Source of the DNA: Flavihumibacter cheonanensis
GTDB taxonomy: Bacteria > Bacteroidota > Bacteroidia > Chitinophagales > Chitinophagaceae
DNA: 64,000 nt
Assembly: GCF_022352215.1 (NCBI RefSeq)
Contig: NZ_JAKRWF010000001.1
Location: 124,001-188,000 of the forward strand
Direction of reading: 5' to 3'
Shown here: one piece after another, positions 1-8,453 of the stretch
Layout of the letters: each line of letters begins with the position of its first letter
How positions within the stretch are numbered: position 1 is the first letter of the stretch
Translations under genes and position numbers: made by a program
Notes under the pieces: generated by a model
Seen by the model: only the letters and a program-made list of their open reading frames with translations
The model's database searches: none
What the model was told of the DNA's origin: nothing

Positions 1-1
1 C

Positions 2-1621
2 ACGAATCCCGAGGTTATTTATAATATAAGTCCGGAGGAACAATTCACAAATGGTGCTATTGCACTATTTGATGCTGACTTTGAGTATTACTATGACTAC
101 TACAGAATAATGATGCCATGGATGCAGTACTTTACTCCTCAGAACGGGAATTCTGTTACGTTTATGACGGATATAGGTAATTTCAACCAGCGCAGAGGTT
201 ATTTTTATTCAAGAGTAGGAAATGTACTGACTGATGTATTGGAGATAATCAAAAAATTACCTGAATCAGAGCAGGCTAACAGGCAGCATCAGGTTGCGAT
301 TACTAAAATCCTGATGACATACTATGCACTGTACACAACTGAAACAAATGGTAGCATTCCATATACTGAAGCATTCAGAGCTCGTTATGGTGGAACAGTA
401 ACTCCAAAGTATGATACCCAGGAAGAACTGTTCAATATATTTGATGCTGACTTAAAAGCTGCTATCGCAACTTTAAAAGCAGGAGGCTCTGAACAGATCA
501 GTTTTGGTAGTGCAGATCTTTACTACAATGGTGATCCAGCTAAATGGGCTAAAGCTGCTAATGCTTTGCGTCTTCGTTTGGCAATGCGCTGGGGAAAAAG
601 AAATGCTGCAAAACAACAGGAAATCGTAAATGAAGTACTGGCTGGAGATTTACTAACCAGTAATTCAGATAACCTGGAGTTTGTTTCATCTTCTTCCCAT
701 GCAGGTGCAGGTGGCAACTGGGATCCCAGTGGTGCTCTTTTTAAAGGAAGCAAATCATTGGTAGATTTTATGTATACAACCAATGATCCTAGAATTCGTA
801 TCTTCTTTCAGAAGAACGCATTCTCACAGGAGAATGTAGATTTGGCAAAAGATCAGGGTATTTTACCTGCCACTGCTGTAGCCAGTTCAAAAAGGTATAT
901 TGGTGGCTTCGCTTCTCCAGATGCTGCAGTTGATCCGGCGAATGCTAAGTACTATAATAACAACCGGATATTCAGAAACATCAATGGTACCAATCAGCCT
1001 TTGGATACATTATCTCGGATTCAATACAGGTTATTCTGCCCGGGTATAGCCAACCCTGTGGTAGCCAACCCTTCACCAGGTACTGGTTTGATTACATTCC
1101 CAATGTTGACATATTCAGAGCAATTATTCTTTAGAGCTGAACTAGCCGCAAAAGGAATTACTGGTGAAAATGCAGCTCAATTATATGAAGCAGCTGTTAA
1201 AGCATCTATGAGATACTATGATGTGATGGGTAATCGCGCACAGGTTTTCGATTATACACCACTCACCGACGAAGAAGTAGATGCAGCTTATGAGCACCCG
1301 CTTGTAAAATTTGATGCTTCTAAAGCATTGGATCAGATCGCTTCCCAATCGTATATCCATTTCTTCAAACAGGCAAATGAAGGATGGGCTTTGTACAAGA
1401 GAACTGGTATGCCAAATACGAATACTGTTCTGGCATTTGAGCAAATTCTTGCTAATGGTGTTGCTCAAAATATGCCGAGAAGACCACTGATCAACCTGCC
1501 ATTAACTTCAGACAGAAACTTTGCAAATGCAAAAGCAGCCATTGACCAAATGGCATCTGATCCTGAATTTGGAGCGGGACCTGGTGATATCTTTGGACGC
1601 ATCTGGTGGGATAAACAATAA
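2..1621 (+). CDS. SusD/RagB-like nutrient-binding outer-membrane lipoprotein, 5' end missing
   Basis: The frame is open from the first bases of the window, so the N-terminus with its lipoprotein signal lies upstream; 539 residues are visible. The sequence resembles the SusD-like_2 group: a helical N-terminal part with the stretch QHQVAITKILMTYYAL, the segment SIPYTEAF followed by a TPKYDTQEELF-type linker, and a C-terminal half ending in a WWDKQ-like tail. These proteins sit on the outer surface and hand nutrients to a SusC-type TonB-dependent channel, whose gene is expected just upstream, outside the window. The substrate cannot be told. An internal ATG at 110 would only give a truncated protein. 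A strong terminator follows at once, so this gene probably ends its operon. Confidence 0.85.
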   Translation, partial: TNPEVIYNISPEEQFTNGAIALFDADFEYYYDYYRIMMPWMQYFTPQNGNSVTFMTDIGNFNQRRGYFYSRVGNVLTDVLEIIKKLPESEQANRQHQVAITKILMTYYALYTTETNGSIPYTEAFRARYGGTVTPKYDTQEELFNIFDADLKAAIATLKAGGSEQISFGSADLYYNGDPAKWAKAANALRLRLAMRWGKRNAAKQQEIVNEVLAGDLLTSNSDNLEFVSSSSHAGAGGNWDPSGALFKGSKSLVDFMYTTNDPRIRIFFQKNAFSQENVDLAKDQGILPATAVASSKRYIGGFASPDAAVDPANAKYYNNNRIFRNINGTNQPLDTLSRIQYRLFCPGIANPVVANPSPGTGLITFPMLTYSEQLFFRAELAAKGITGENAAQLYEAAVKASMRYYDVMGNRAQVFDYTPLTDEEVDAAYEHPLVKFDASKALDQIASQSYIHFFKQANEGWALYKRTGMPNTNTVLAFEQILANGVAQNMPRRPLINLPLTSDRNFANAKAAIDQMASDPEFGAGPGDIFGRIWWDKQ

Positions 1622-1634
1622 GTATTCTTCCCAT

Positions 1635-1669
1635 AATAAAACCCCGGCAGTTTTTGCCGGGGTTTTATC
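1635..1669 (+). terminator. Intrinsic terminator after the SusD-like gene
   Basis: The stem CCCCGGCA / TGCCGGGG is flanked by A and T runs, giving a hairpin with a T tract about 15 bases after the stop codon. The symmetrical A/T flanks could let it work in both directions, but only the + strand has a gene to terminate. Confidence 0.9.
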
Positions 1670-1710
1670 CATTTATGACCTGTATGATATAAAGTTTGTA
1701 ATTTGACGCC

Positions 1711-2304
1711 ATGTGGAGGTTACTCATTATTTTCCTGATTGGGTGTTGCTCTGAAAAGCTGGCAGCACAAATGGTTAAAGATCCATTTGACAATACCATG
1801 CTGCATTCTTTTTTTGATAAACAAACTCCCATCAACATAAAAAAGAAGTTAAAGGGAACCGATGATGCTACCTACCAACTCCTAGTGTTTCTCTCTCCTG
1901 AATGCCCCCTGAGTCAGAATTATTCGGTAGTACTACAGCAACTCTCCAATGAATTTGAAGATGTTATTCAGGTGTATGGAATTGTTCCAGGTTCAACTGT
2001 AACCAAAAAAGAAATACGGCATTTTGCAAACAAATATAAAATTTTGTTTCCCCTCTATTCGGATAAGTCAATGACTACCGTAAAAACGGTTCATGCAACT
2101 ACAACGCCAGAAGTTGTTTTACTGGATAAGGGAGGAAAGCTTGTCTACAGGGGTGCAATTGATGACTGGGCGGTAGAGCTAGGAAAAAAGAAAAGTAAAG
2201 CATCCAATGAATACCTGAGAAATGCCCTTTTGCAAGTGAGAAGTGGCCTACCGGTTCAAATTGTTATGAAAGAACCCGTTGGATGCCTGATTAACGATTT
2301 TTAA
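1711..2304 (+). CDS. Exported thioredoxin-fold (redoxin-like) protein
   Basis: A 197-residue protein with a signal peptide at about 1-20 and an AhpC/TSA-type redoxin fold. The usual CxxC site is represented by SPECPLSQ with a single cysteine at C65; a second cysteine, C192, lies in the tail motif VGCLI. In larger proteins of other bacteria, as I recall them, a redoxin domain with a similar GC-I tail is fused directly to the cytochrome c/copper monooxygenase module. Here that module is the next gene, starting straight after this stop codon. The pair therefore looks like a split version of one protein. A role in redox handling or metal delivery for the next gene is inference. First gene of the 1711-8322 unit. 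Confidence 0.7.
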   Translation: MWRLLIIFLIGCCSEKLAAQMVKDPFDNTMLHSFFDKQTPINIKKKLKGTDDATYQLLVFLSPECPLSQNYSVVLQQLSNEFEDVIQVYGIVPGSTVTKKEIRHFANKYKILFPLYSDKSMTTVKTVHATTTPEVVLLDKGGKLVYRGAIDDWAVELGKKKSKASNEYLRNALLQVRSGLPVQIVMKEPVGCLINDF

Positions 2305-2319
2305 ATGCTGTCGTACATT

Positions 2320-3642
2320 ATGAGATTCCGTATACTTTTTACTTTATTGCTGCTTTCGACCACTGGTAATTATCTGATTGCTCAACAATATACCTATACC
2401 ACAGATATTGAACCTATCATTACGCAAAACTGCACACCCTGCCACAAACCTGGTGAAGCCGGTCCTTTTACCTTAACCTCTTATCAGGATGTGGCAAAAC
2501 GTGCCAAATTTATAAAAGAAGTTGTTCAGAGTGGTTACATGCCACCCTGGAAAGCAGATAACGAATATGTTCATTTTGCCAACGACCGTTCCTTATCTGA
2601 GACAGATAAGAACAAAATCATTTCATGGATTGATAATGGAGCACCTCAGGGAAACCCTTCTAAAGCAGCTGAAAAATCCAAAGAGGCTTTAATACTGGGA
2701 ACAGTTTACCATCGCAAGCCCGACCTCACATTAAAAATGGAAGAAAACTTTACGGTTATTGGTGGGAATATTGAGCAATTTGTAATTTTCAAGCTTCCAT
2801 TTGAATTGTCAGATTCTTTTAATATTGAAGCCATTGAATTTGTAGCGAATAACAAGAAACTGGTGCATCATGTCAATTATGCAATTCATGCTGTTCCAGA
2901 TGAAAGAATAGATATTCAGCGTACTGATAAAATGATCAATCTGACGTTTGATGATCGTAGAAAATTTGATCAATATCAGCCTTATCGTAAATCAATTACT
3001 TACTACGGCGGTTGGATTCCTGGTGCAAGGTATGAAGCTTATCCTGGTGATTTCGGTTGGGTTCTCCCAAAACGCGGTGTTATTTTAATGACAGTACACT
3101 TCAGTCCCATTGGAGTGGATGAAGTTTTCAAAGGAGGCGTTAACCTCTTCTTCAAAAAGACTCCCGTTAAACGCCCGGTAAAAGTAGTGAGCTTTGGCTC
3201 AGGTGGTATTGGCGAACGTCAGATTGAACCCATCTTTTACATTAAAGCCAACGAGAAACAAAAATTTACACTGGAAGTTACCAACCCCAGCGAAGATCAG
3301 TCTATCCTTCACGTTTGGCCCCATATGCACCTGATTGGTAAATCCTTTAAAGCCTATGCCATCGCGCCAGGAGGAGATACCATTCGCCTTGTTCATATTC
3401 CGGACTGGGATTTTCGCTGGCAGGAAATCTACCAGTTTAAATCACCGGTAAAAATTCCAAAGGGTTCAATCGTTCGACTTGAATGCGAATATGACAATAC
3501 AGCTGATAACCCTTTCAATCCGAATAGCCCCCCGAAGAATATTTTCTCTATGGGCGATATGAAAACCACCGACGAAATGATGACCCTGATGATGATCTTC
3601 GCCCCCTATAAACCCGGTGATGAAAAACTAAAACTTGATTAA
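2320..3642 (+). CDS. Cytochrome c domain fused to copper type II monooxygenase (PHM)-like domain
   Basis: The chosen start, ATG at 2320, gives a clean signal peptide (MRFRILFTLLLLS...). ATG 2305, directly after the previous TAA, is the alternative. Residues about 25-115 form a c-type haem domain with CTPCH (C38, C41, H42) and the MPPW motif. The C-terminal 300 residues resemble the peptidylglycine monooxygenase core: paired histidines at 183-184, a VHFSP segment, HMH at 335-337 and a methionine-rich end (MGDM...DEMMTLMM) that could supply the methionine ligand. All copper-ligand classes appear present. The protein is probably periplasmic or surface-exposed. Its substrate is unknown. The neighbouring haloperoxidase and redoxin genes suggest an oxidative pathway. 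Confidence 0.75.
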   Translation: MRFRILFTLLLLSTTGNYLIAQQYTYTTDIEPIITQNCTPCHKPGEAGPFTLTSYQDVAKRAKFIKEVVQSGYMPPWKADNEYVHFANDRSLSETDKNKIISWIDNGAPQGNPSKAAEKSKEALILGTVYHRKPDLTLKMEENFTVIGGNIEQFVIFKLPFELSDSFNIEAIEFVANNKKLVHHVNYAIHAVPDERIDIQRTDKMINLTFDDRRKFDQYQPYRKSITYYGGWIPGARYEAYPGDFGWVLPKRGVILMTVHFSPIGVDEVFKGGVNLFFKKTPVKRPVKVVSFGSGGIGERQIEPIFYIKANEKQKFTLEVTNPSEDQSILHVWPHMHLIGKSFKAYAIAPGGDTIRLVHIPDWDFRWQEIYQFKSPVKIPKGSIVRLECEYDNTADNPFNPNSPPKNIFSMGDMKTTDEMMTLMMIFAPYKPGDEKLKLD

Positions 3643-3652
3643 CTGCTGAATC

Positions 3653-6600
3653 GTGAACTGCTATTTTCGTTTGTTACTTTTCGTTAGTATGCTGCTTTTC
3701 AACCGATCCGTTGCGCAGCAGCACGGCTCTCTCTTCAAAGAGAAGGATCCGAAACAATCCGGATTGCAGTTTACCAACCAGGTCACCGAAACAGACAGCC
3801 TGCATGTATTCCGTTATGAATACCTGTACAATGGTTCCGGGGTGGGAGTGGGAGATTTCAACAACGACGGACTCGAAGACCTGTTCTTCTCCGGTAACCA
3901 GGTTCCTAACAAACTATTTCTTAATAAAGGTGGGCTTCAGTTTGAAGATATTACATTATCCGCAGGCGTTTCTGGAAACAGCACCTGGTCAACCGGAGTA
4001 ACTATCGCAGATGTTAATGGTGATGGCAAGTTGGATATTTATGTCTGCCATTCGGGAAAGTACAGCGACTCCCTTCAACTGCGCAACGAACTTTTTATCA
4101 ATGAAGGAGTTCAGCAGGGTAAACCTGTTTTTAAGGAAAGAGCAGTGGAATATGGACTGGATGCAGCAGGAACCCAATCTACACATGCTGTATTCTTTGA
4201 CTACGACCTTGATGGCGATCTGGATATGTTCCTGCTCAATCACTCCAATCATACCTACAACCCCTTTCTGAATACACGTAAAACAAGGGCCACCCCCAAC
4301 ATGGCTTTTGGAAACCGCTTATTCCGCAATACTGGTAATAATAAGTTTGAAGATGTTACCCTAAAAGCAGGTATCATTAATCACGCGCTGAATTTTGGCC
4401 TGAGTGTTACCGTCAGTGACCTGAATAACGATGGCTGGCCGGATCTTTATACTACCAGTGATTACACTGAAAAGGATTGCCTCTATATCAACAACCGCAA
4501 CGGAACTTTCTCCGAGCAGGTGGAGAAATCCATGGGGCATATTTCCAAGTATTCCATGGGCGCAGATATTGCAGATATAAACAATGATGGCTGGGCAGAT
4601 ATTTTTACCCTCGATATGCTGCCAGAAGATAACCACCGGCAGAAAATGCTGAAAGGACCGGATGAATACGATCAGTATAACCTGTTGCGCGACAGCGGTT
4701 ATTTCAAACAACAGATGCGTAACATGCTGCAACTAAATCGGGGTGTAGATCAGGATGGCCAACTTCGGTTTTCAGAAATAGGCCAGCTAGCCGGACTCTC
4801 CAATACCGATTGGAGCTGGTCAGGTTTGCTCGCAGATTTTGACCTCGATGGATGGAAAGATGCTTTTGTCACCAATGGCTACCTGCGTGATTATACGGAT
4901 ATGGATTTTATGAAATATACAGTGGCTGAAGCAAGGATAGAAGCAGCTAAAGAAGGTCACCAGGTATTTCAAACACACTCACTCGTTAAAAAAATGCCTT
5001 CCAACAAACTGAAGAACTACCTGTTCCGAAACAATGGCGGTATCAGTTTTACGAATACATCGCAAACCTGGGGCATGGACTCAGAAAGAATTTCTAACGC
5101 TGCCGTTTATGCGGATCTGGATAATGATGGCGATCTGGATCTGGTGGTGGTTAACAATAACGATCCTGTTCAACTCTTTGAAAATACTACAAGAAATTTG
5201 CAACCATCTGGTAATTACCTGGCTATTGAGTTAAAAGGCAATGCATCTAATCCCTATGCTATTGGAACTAAACTGGAATTGATAACTTCGGATGGCAGTA
5301 AACAGATCCAGGAACTTTTCCCGGTTCGCGGTTATCAGTCTTCACAATCTTACCGTATCCATTTTGGTATGCCGGCCACTACCAAAATAGATACTCTTAC
5401 CATTCGTTGGCCCGATCGTTCAGTTAGCATTCACACCAATCTGCAAGTAAATCAACTGCTTCAGTTTAACCAGCCCAGCTCTAAGAATAACTCCGCAGCA
5501 ACTATACCGCTTCCTAAAAAAACATGGTTACAGGATATCACAGAACTATCGCGTATTAAATTCCAACACCAGGAAAATGATTTCATCGACTTTAAAGATG
5601 AAACCCTTCTGCCTTATATGTTATCGCGTATGGGGCCAGCACTGGCTTCCGGAGATGTCAACGGAGACGGGCTGGATGATATTTTCATTGGAACACCCAT
5701 AGGTCAGGTTGCTGCCCTATTTGTTCAGAAGGCTAATTACATATTTGAATTGGTCCCTGGTCCCTGGATCGCTGATAAGGAATCAGAAGATGTACAGGCT
5801 GCCTTCCTGGATGCAGATGGCGATGGCGACCTTGATCTCTATGTAGTGAGTGGTGGTAATGAATACGCCCCGGAGTCTCCGGAATACCAGGATCGGTTAT
5901 ACATCAACGATGGTAAAGGAGGATTCACCAAACCGGCTACAGCTTTACCAACTATGCTAAGCCCCAAACAAGCGCTGGCCATTGCGGATTTTGACAAAGA
6001 TGGCGACCCTGATATCTGGGTAGGAGGGATGTACCAGCCGGGATTTTTCCCTATGGCAGATCGATCCTACCTGCTCAGAAATGACACTAAGAATGGTGCA
6101 GTGAAATTCACAGATATCACACCTGAATTTGCTTTTCTTTTGCAACCCGGTGCTGTAACTGCCGCCCAATGGACAGATACTAACAGTGATGGATATCCTG
6201 AATTGCTCCTGGCTGGCGACTGGATGCAGGTTCAGTTAATCGCCAATCAAAATGGGAAACTGACCCCGGCTAAAATTCAACTGCCGGATCATCTTTCCGG
6301 CTGGTGGCGTTCGATTACTCCTGCAGATCTGGATGGCGACGGAGATATGGACTTTATCCTGGGCAATGCCGGAACCAATCTGCAAATCCGTGCCAGTAAA
6401 ACCGAACCGGTCGAGTTGTTCACTACCGACCTGGATCAGAATGGTACCCTTGATCCCATTCTCACTCATTACATAAATGGGCAGTCTTATCCCATCGCAT
6501 CAAGAGATGAATTACTGGAACAGGTAGTGCCTATGCGCAAAAAATTCGTGTACTACAAAGACTATGCTGATGTAAAACTGGATGGTATCGTACCTGCTTC

Positions 6601-7012
6601 CCAAAAGAAAAAATTGCATCGCCTGGAAGTCAACAATTTTTCATCCGGCATTCTATGGAATGAAGGATCGCAACCCTGGCAGTTCACAGCCCTTCCGGAA
6701 CTGGCACAGATTTCATCCCTTCAGGCAGCCATCGTACTCGACTGGAATAAAGATGGTCGCCCGGATATCTACCTCGGAGGAAATTTTGAAGGCTACCGCG
6801 TACAATTTGGTCAGTCAGATGCCAGTTTTGGTCAGCTGCTGGAAAATGCTGGTAACAGAAGTTTTAAAGCCATTTCACCAATGGAAACAGGGGTGTTTCT
6901 AAAAGGAGAACTGAGGCAAATGAAAGTATTGAATGCAGGAGCCGCAAATCCAATCCTGGTGACTGCTTCCAATAATGGTTCCGTTCAGCTTGTAAAAATC
7001 AATGCACCATGA
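3653..7012 (+). CDS. Giant secreted VCBS/FG-GAP repeat protein with ASPIC/UnbV domain (CRTAC1-like)
   Basis: 1119 residues with a GTG start and a signal peptide at about 1-21. Many FG-GAP/VCBS blades carry calcium-loop motifs of the form D-x-N-x-DG-x-x-D, for example DFNNDGLED, DVNGDGKLD and DLDNDGDLD, predicting one or two beta-propellers. An ASPIC/UnbV segment with IRWPDRS lies near residues 583-608, between two groups of blades. The family is common in Bacteroidota and Planctomycetota as large exported proteins of unclear function, possibly binding surfaces or partner proteins. The stop codon overlaps the next start (ATGA), so translation is probably coupled to the haloperoxidase gene. Confidence 0.85.
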   Translation: MNCYFRLLLFVSMLLFNRSVAQQHGSLFKEKDPKQSGLQFTNQVTETDSLHVFRYEYLYNGSGVGVGDFNNDGLEDLFFSGNQVPNKLFLNKGGLQFEDITLSAGVSGNSTWSTGVTIADVNGDGKLDIYVCHSGKYSDSLQLRNELFINEGVQQGKPVFKERAVEYGLDAAGTQSTHAVFFDYDLDGDLDMFLLNHSNHTYNPFLNTRKTRATPNMAFGNRLFRNTGNNKFEDVTLKAGIINHALNFGLSVTVSDLNNDGWPDLYTTSDYTEKDCLYINNRNGTFSEQVEKSMGHISKYSMGADIADINNDGWADIFTLDMLPEDNHRQKMLKGPDEYDQYNLLRDSGYFKQQMRNMLQLNRGVDQDGQLRFSEIGQLAGLSNTDWSWSGLLADFDLDGWKDAFVTNGYLRDYTDMDFMKYTVAEARIEAAKEGHQVFQTHSLVKKMPSNKLKNYLFRNNGGISFTNTSQTWGMDSERISNAAVYADLDNDGDLDLVVVNNNDPVQLFENTTRNLQPSGNYLAIELKGNASNPYAIGTKLELITSDGSKQIQELFPVRGYQSSQSYRIHFGMPATTKIDTLTIRWPDRSVSIHTNLQVNQLLQFNQPSSKNNSAATIPLPKKTWLQDITELSRIKFQHQENDFIDFKDETLLPYMLSRMGPALASGDVNGDGLDDIFIGTPIGQVAALFVQKANYIFELVPGPWIADKESEDVQAAFLDADGDGDLDLYVVSGGNEYAPESPEYQDRLYINDGKGGFTKPATALPTMLSPKQALAIADFDKDGDPDIWVGGMYQPGFFPMADRSYLLRNDTKNGAVKFTDITPEFAFLLQPGAVTAAQWTDTNSDGYPELLLAGDWMQVQLIANQNGKLTPAKIQLPDHLSGWWRSITPADLDGDGDMDFILGNAGTNLQIRASKTEPVELFTTDLDQNGTLDPILTHYINGQSYPIASRDELLEQVVPMRKKFVYYKDYADVKLDGIVPASQKKKLHRLEVNNFSSGILWNEGSQPWQFTALPELAQISSLQAAIVLDWNKDGRPDIYLGGNFEGYRVQFGQSDASFGQLLENAGNRSFKAISPMETGVFLKGELRQMKVLNAGAANPILVTASNNGSVQLVKINAP

Positions 7013-8322
7013 GGAAGCCTTTAGTTTTACTGTTATTCATCCTCTTCACCGGATTTGCCAGCTTTACGCAAAGCAACAAAACCGGTGATGCAGCAGCTTT
7101 GCATAAAGCACAGGATTATCTTACAGAAGTAATTGTTCACGATATTTTTTCTCCTCCTGTTGCAAGCCGGATCTATCTCTATCCGCATCTTGCTGTCTAT
7201 GAAACACTGGTTGCAACAGGCACCAACAAAGGGGCTTCCTTTTTTGGTAGGCTACCGGCTTTTCCTGCCATCTCAAAAATCAAAGGAACCATAGATCCTA
7301 TTATTGCCAGCCTGGAAGCCTTTCGGATTACCGGCCGGCAGTTTCTGTTTTCGGAAGAACGTTTTTCAGATTCCATGCAGGTGTTGATACAGGCTCAGCT
7401 TAAAGTACGGAAAGCAGATAAGCTCCTGAATGCCTCTCTTCAGGCCGGCAAACAGGTAGCTGACAGTATCCTGGTCTGGGCATCAAAAGACAGGTATAAA
7501 GAAACCCGGGCCATCCGCCGTTACCAGTTGAAGAAAACGCCCGGTTCCTGGCTCCCCACACCACCCGGTTATATCGCAGCCATTGAACCCCACTGGAAGC
7601 AGATCCGTTGCCTGACCCTCGACAGCGCAGCTGTTTTTCGTCCAAAAGCAGCCACTGAATTCTCTGTTGAGCCCGGAACCCCCTTTCACAAAGAAGCCCT
7701 GGAGGTTTACACCGTCTGCACTTCTTTAACCGATGAACAAAAAGCGATTGCTGCCTTCTGGGACTGCAACCCCTTCCACATTACCATGCAGGGGCACCTG
7801 AATTTTGCTACCAAGAAGATTAGTCCGGGTGGCCACTGGATGCAAATTGCCGGCCTGGTCAGCCGGATGAAATCCGAATCTATCAATGAAGCTTCCCAAG
7901 CCTACGCACTTACCGCCATCGCCATCTTTGATGCCTTTATCAGTTGCTGGGAAGAAAAATACAATAGCCAGCTAATCCGCCCCGAAACCTATATTAATAG
8001 TCATATTGATGAAAGCTGGCGTCCTATGCTTCAGACTCCTCCCTTCCCCGAATACCCTAGCGGGCATAGTGTAGTATCAGGAGCTGCAGCCACGGTTCTG
8101 ACAAAATTATATGGTGATAATTTTTCATTTGTGGATGATACCGAACGACCTTATGGATTGCCTGACAGAACCTTTCCCTCCTTTCACAAAGCAAGTGAAG
8201 AAGCAGCCATTTCCCGGTTGTATGGAGGCATCCATTACCGGCCAGCTATTGAAAATGGCCTGGAGCAGGGAAGAAAGGTGGGGCAACAGGTGGTAAAAAA
8301 ACTCGGACCTTTTGGCTTTTGA
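7009..8322 (+). CDS. Vanadium-dependent haloperoxidase-like PAP2 family protein
   Basis: 437 residues with a signal peptide (to about residue 21) and a PAP2/VHPO fold. The three vanadate/phosphate-binding motifs are visible: K317...R324-P325 (KYNSQLIRP), S351-G352-H353 inside EYPSGHS, and R403...H409 (RLYGGIHYR). With vanadate this fold oxidises halides using hydrogen peroxide; with water it can be an acid phosphatase. Sequence alone does not decide. It is the last gene of the 1711-8322 unit, overlapping the ASPIC gene by four bases. Its 3' end contains the -33 box of the rpoB promoter. A related gene lies at 54563. Confidence 0.85.
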   Translation: MRKPLVLLLFILFTGFASFTQSNKTGDAAALHKAQDYLTEVIVHDIFSPPVASRIYLYPHLAVYETLVATGTNKGASFFGRLPAFPAISKIKGTIDPIIASLEAFRITGRQFLFSEERFSDSMQVLIQAQLKVRKADKLLNASLQAGKQVADSILVWASKDRYKETRAIRRYQLKKTPGSWLPTPPGYIAAIEPHWKQIRCLTLDSAAVFRPKAATEFSVEPGTPFHKEALEVYTVCTSLTDEQKAIAAFWDCNPFHITMQGHLNFATKKISPGGHWMQIAGLVSRMKSESINEASQAYALTAIAIFDAFISCWEEKYNSQLIRPETYINSHIDESWRPMLQTPPFPEYPSGHSVVSGAAATVLTKLYGDNFSFVDDTERPYGLPDRTFPSFHKASEEAAISRLYGGIHYRPAIENGLEQGRKVGQQVVKKLGPFGF

Positions 8323-8341
8323 ATTAAATAAGCTACCTTTG
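8311..8341 (+). promoter_or_regulatory. Bacteroidetes-type promoter of rpoB
   Basis: A TTTG box at 8311-8314 is separated by 19 bp from TACCTTTG at 8334-8341, matching the known Bacteroidetes consensus TTTG-N19-21-TAnnTTTG. It begins inside the end of the haloperoxidase gene and would leave a 5' leader of about 105 bases before rpoB. The same -7 box, TACCTTTGCC, precedes rpoC. Confidence 0.7.
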
Positions 8342-8453
8342 CCGTCCGTTTTACTATATTCGGATAGCTATCTGGGAATTCTACAATATGGCCATTAAGT
8401 TGTAAATTCCTAATTATCAGTGCATAAGACTTTAAAACCGGTTTAAAATACAT

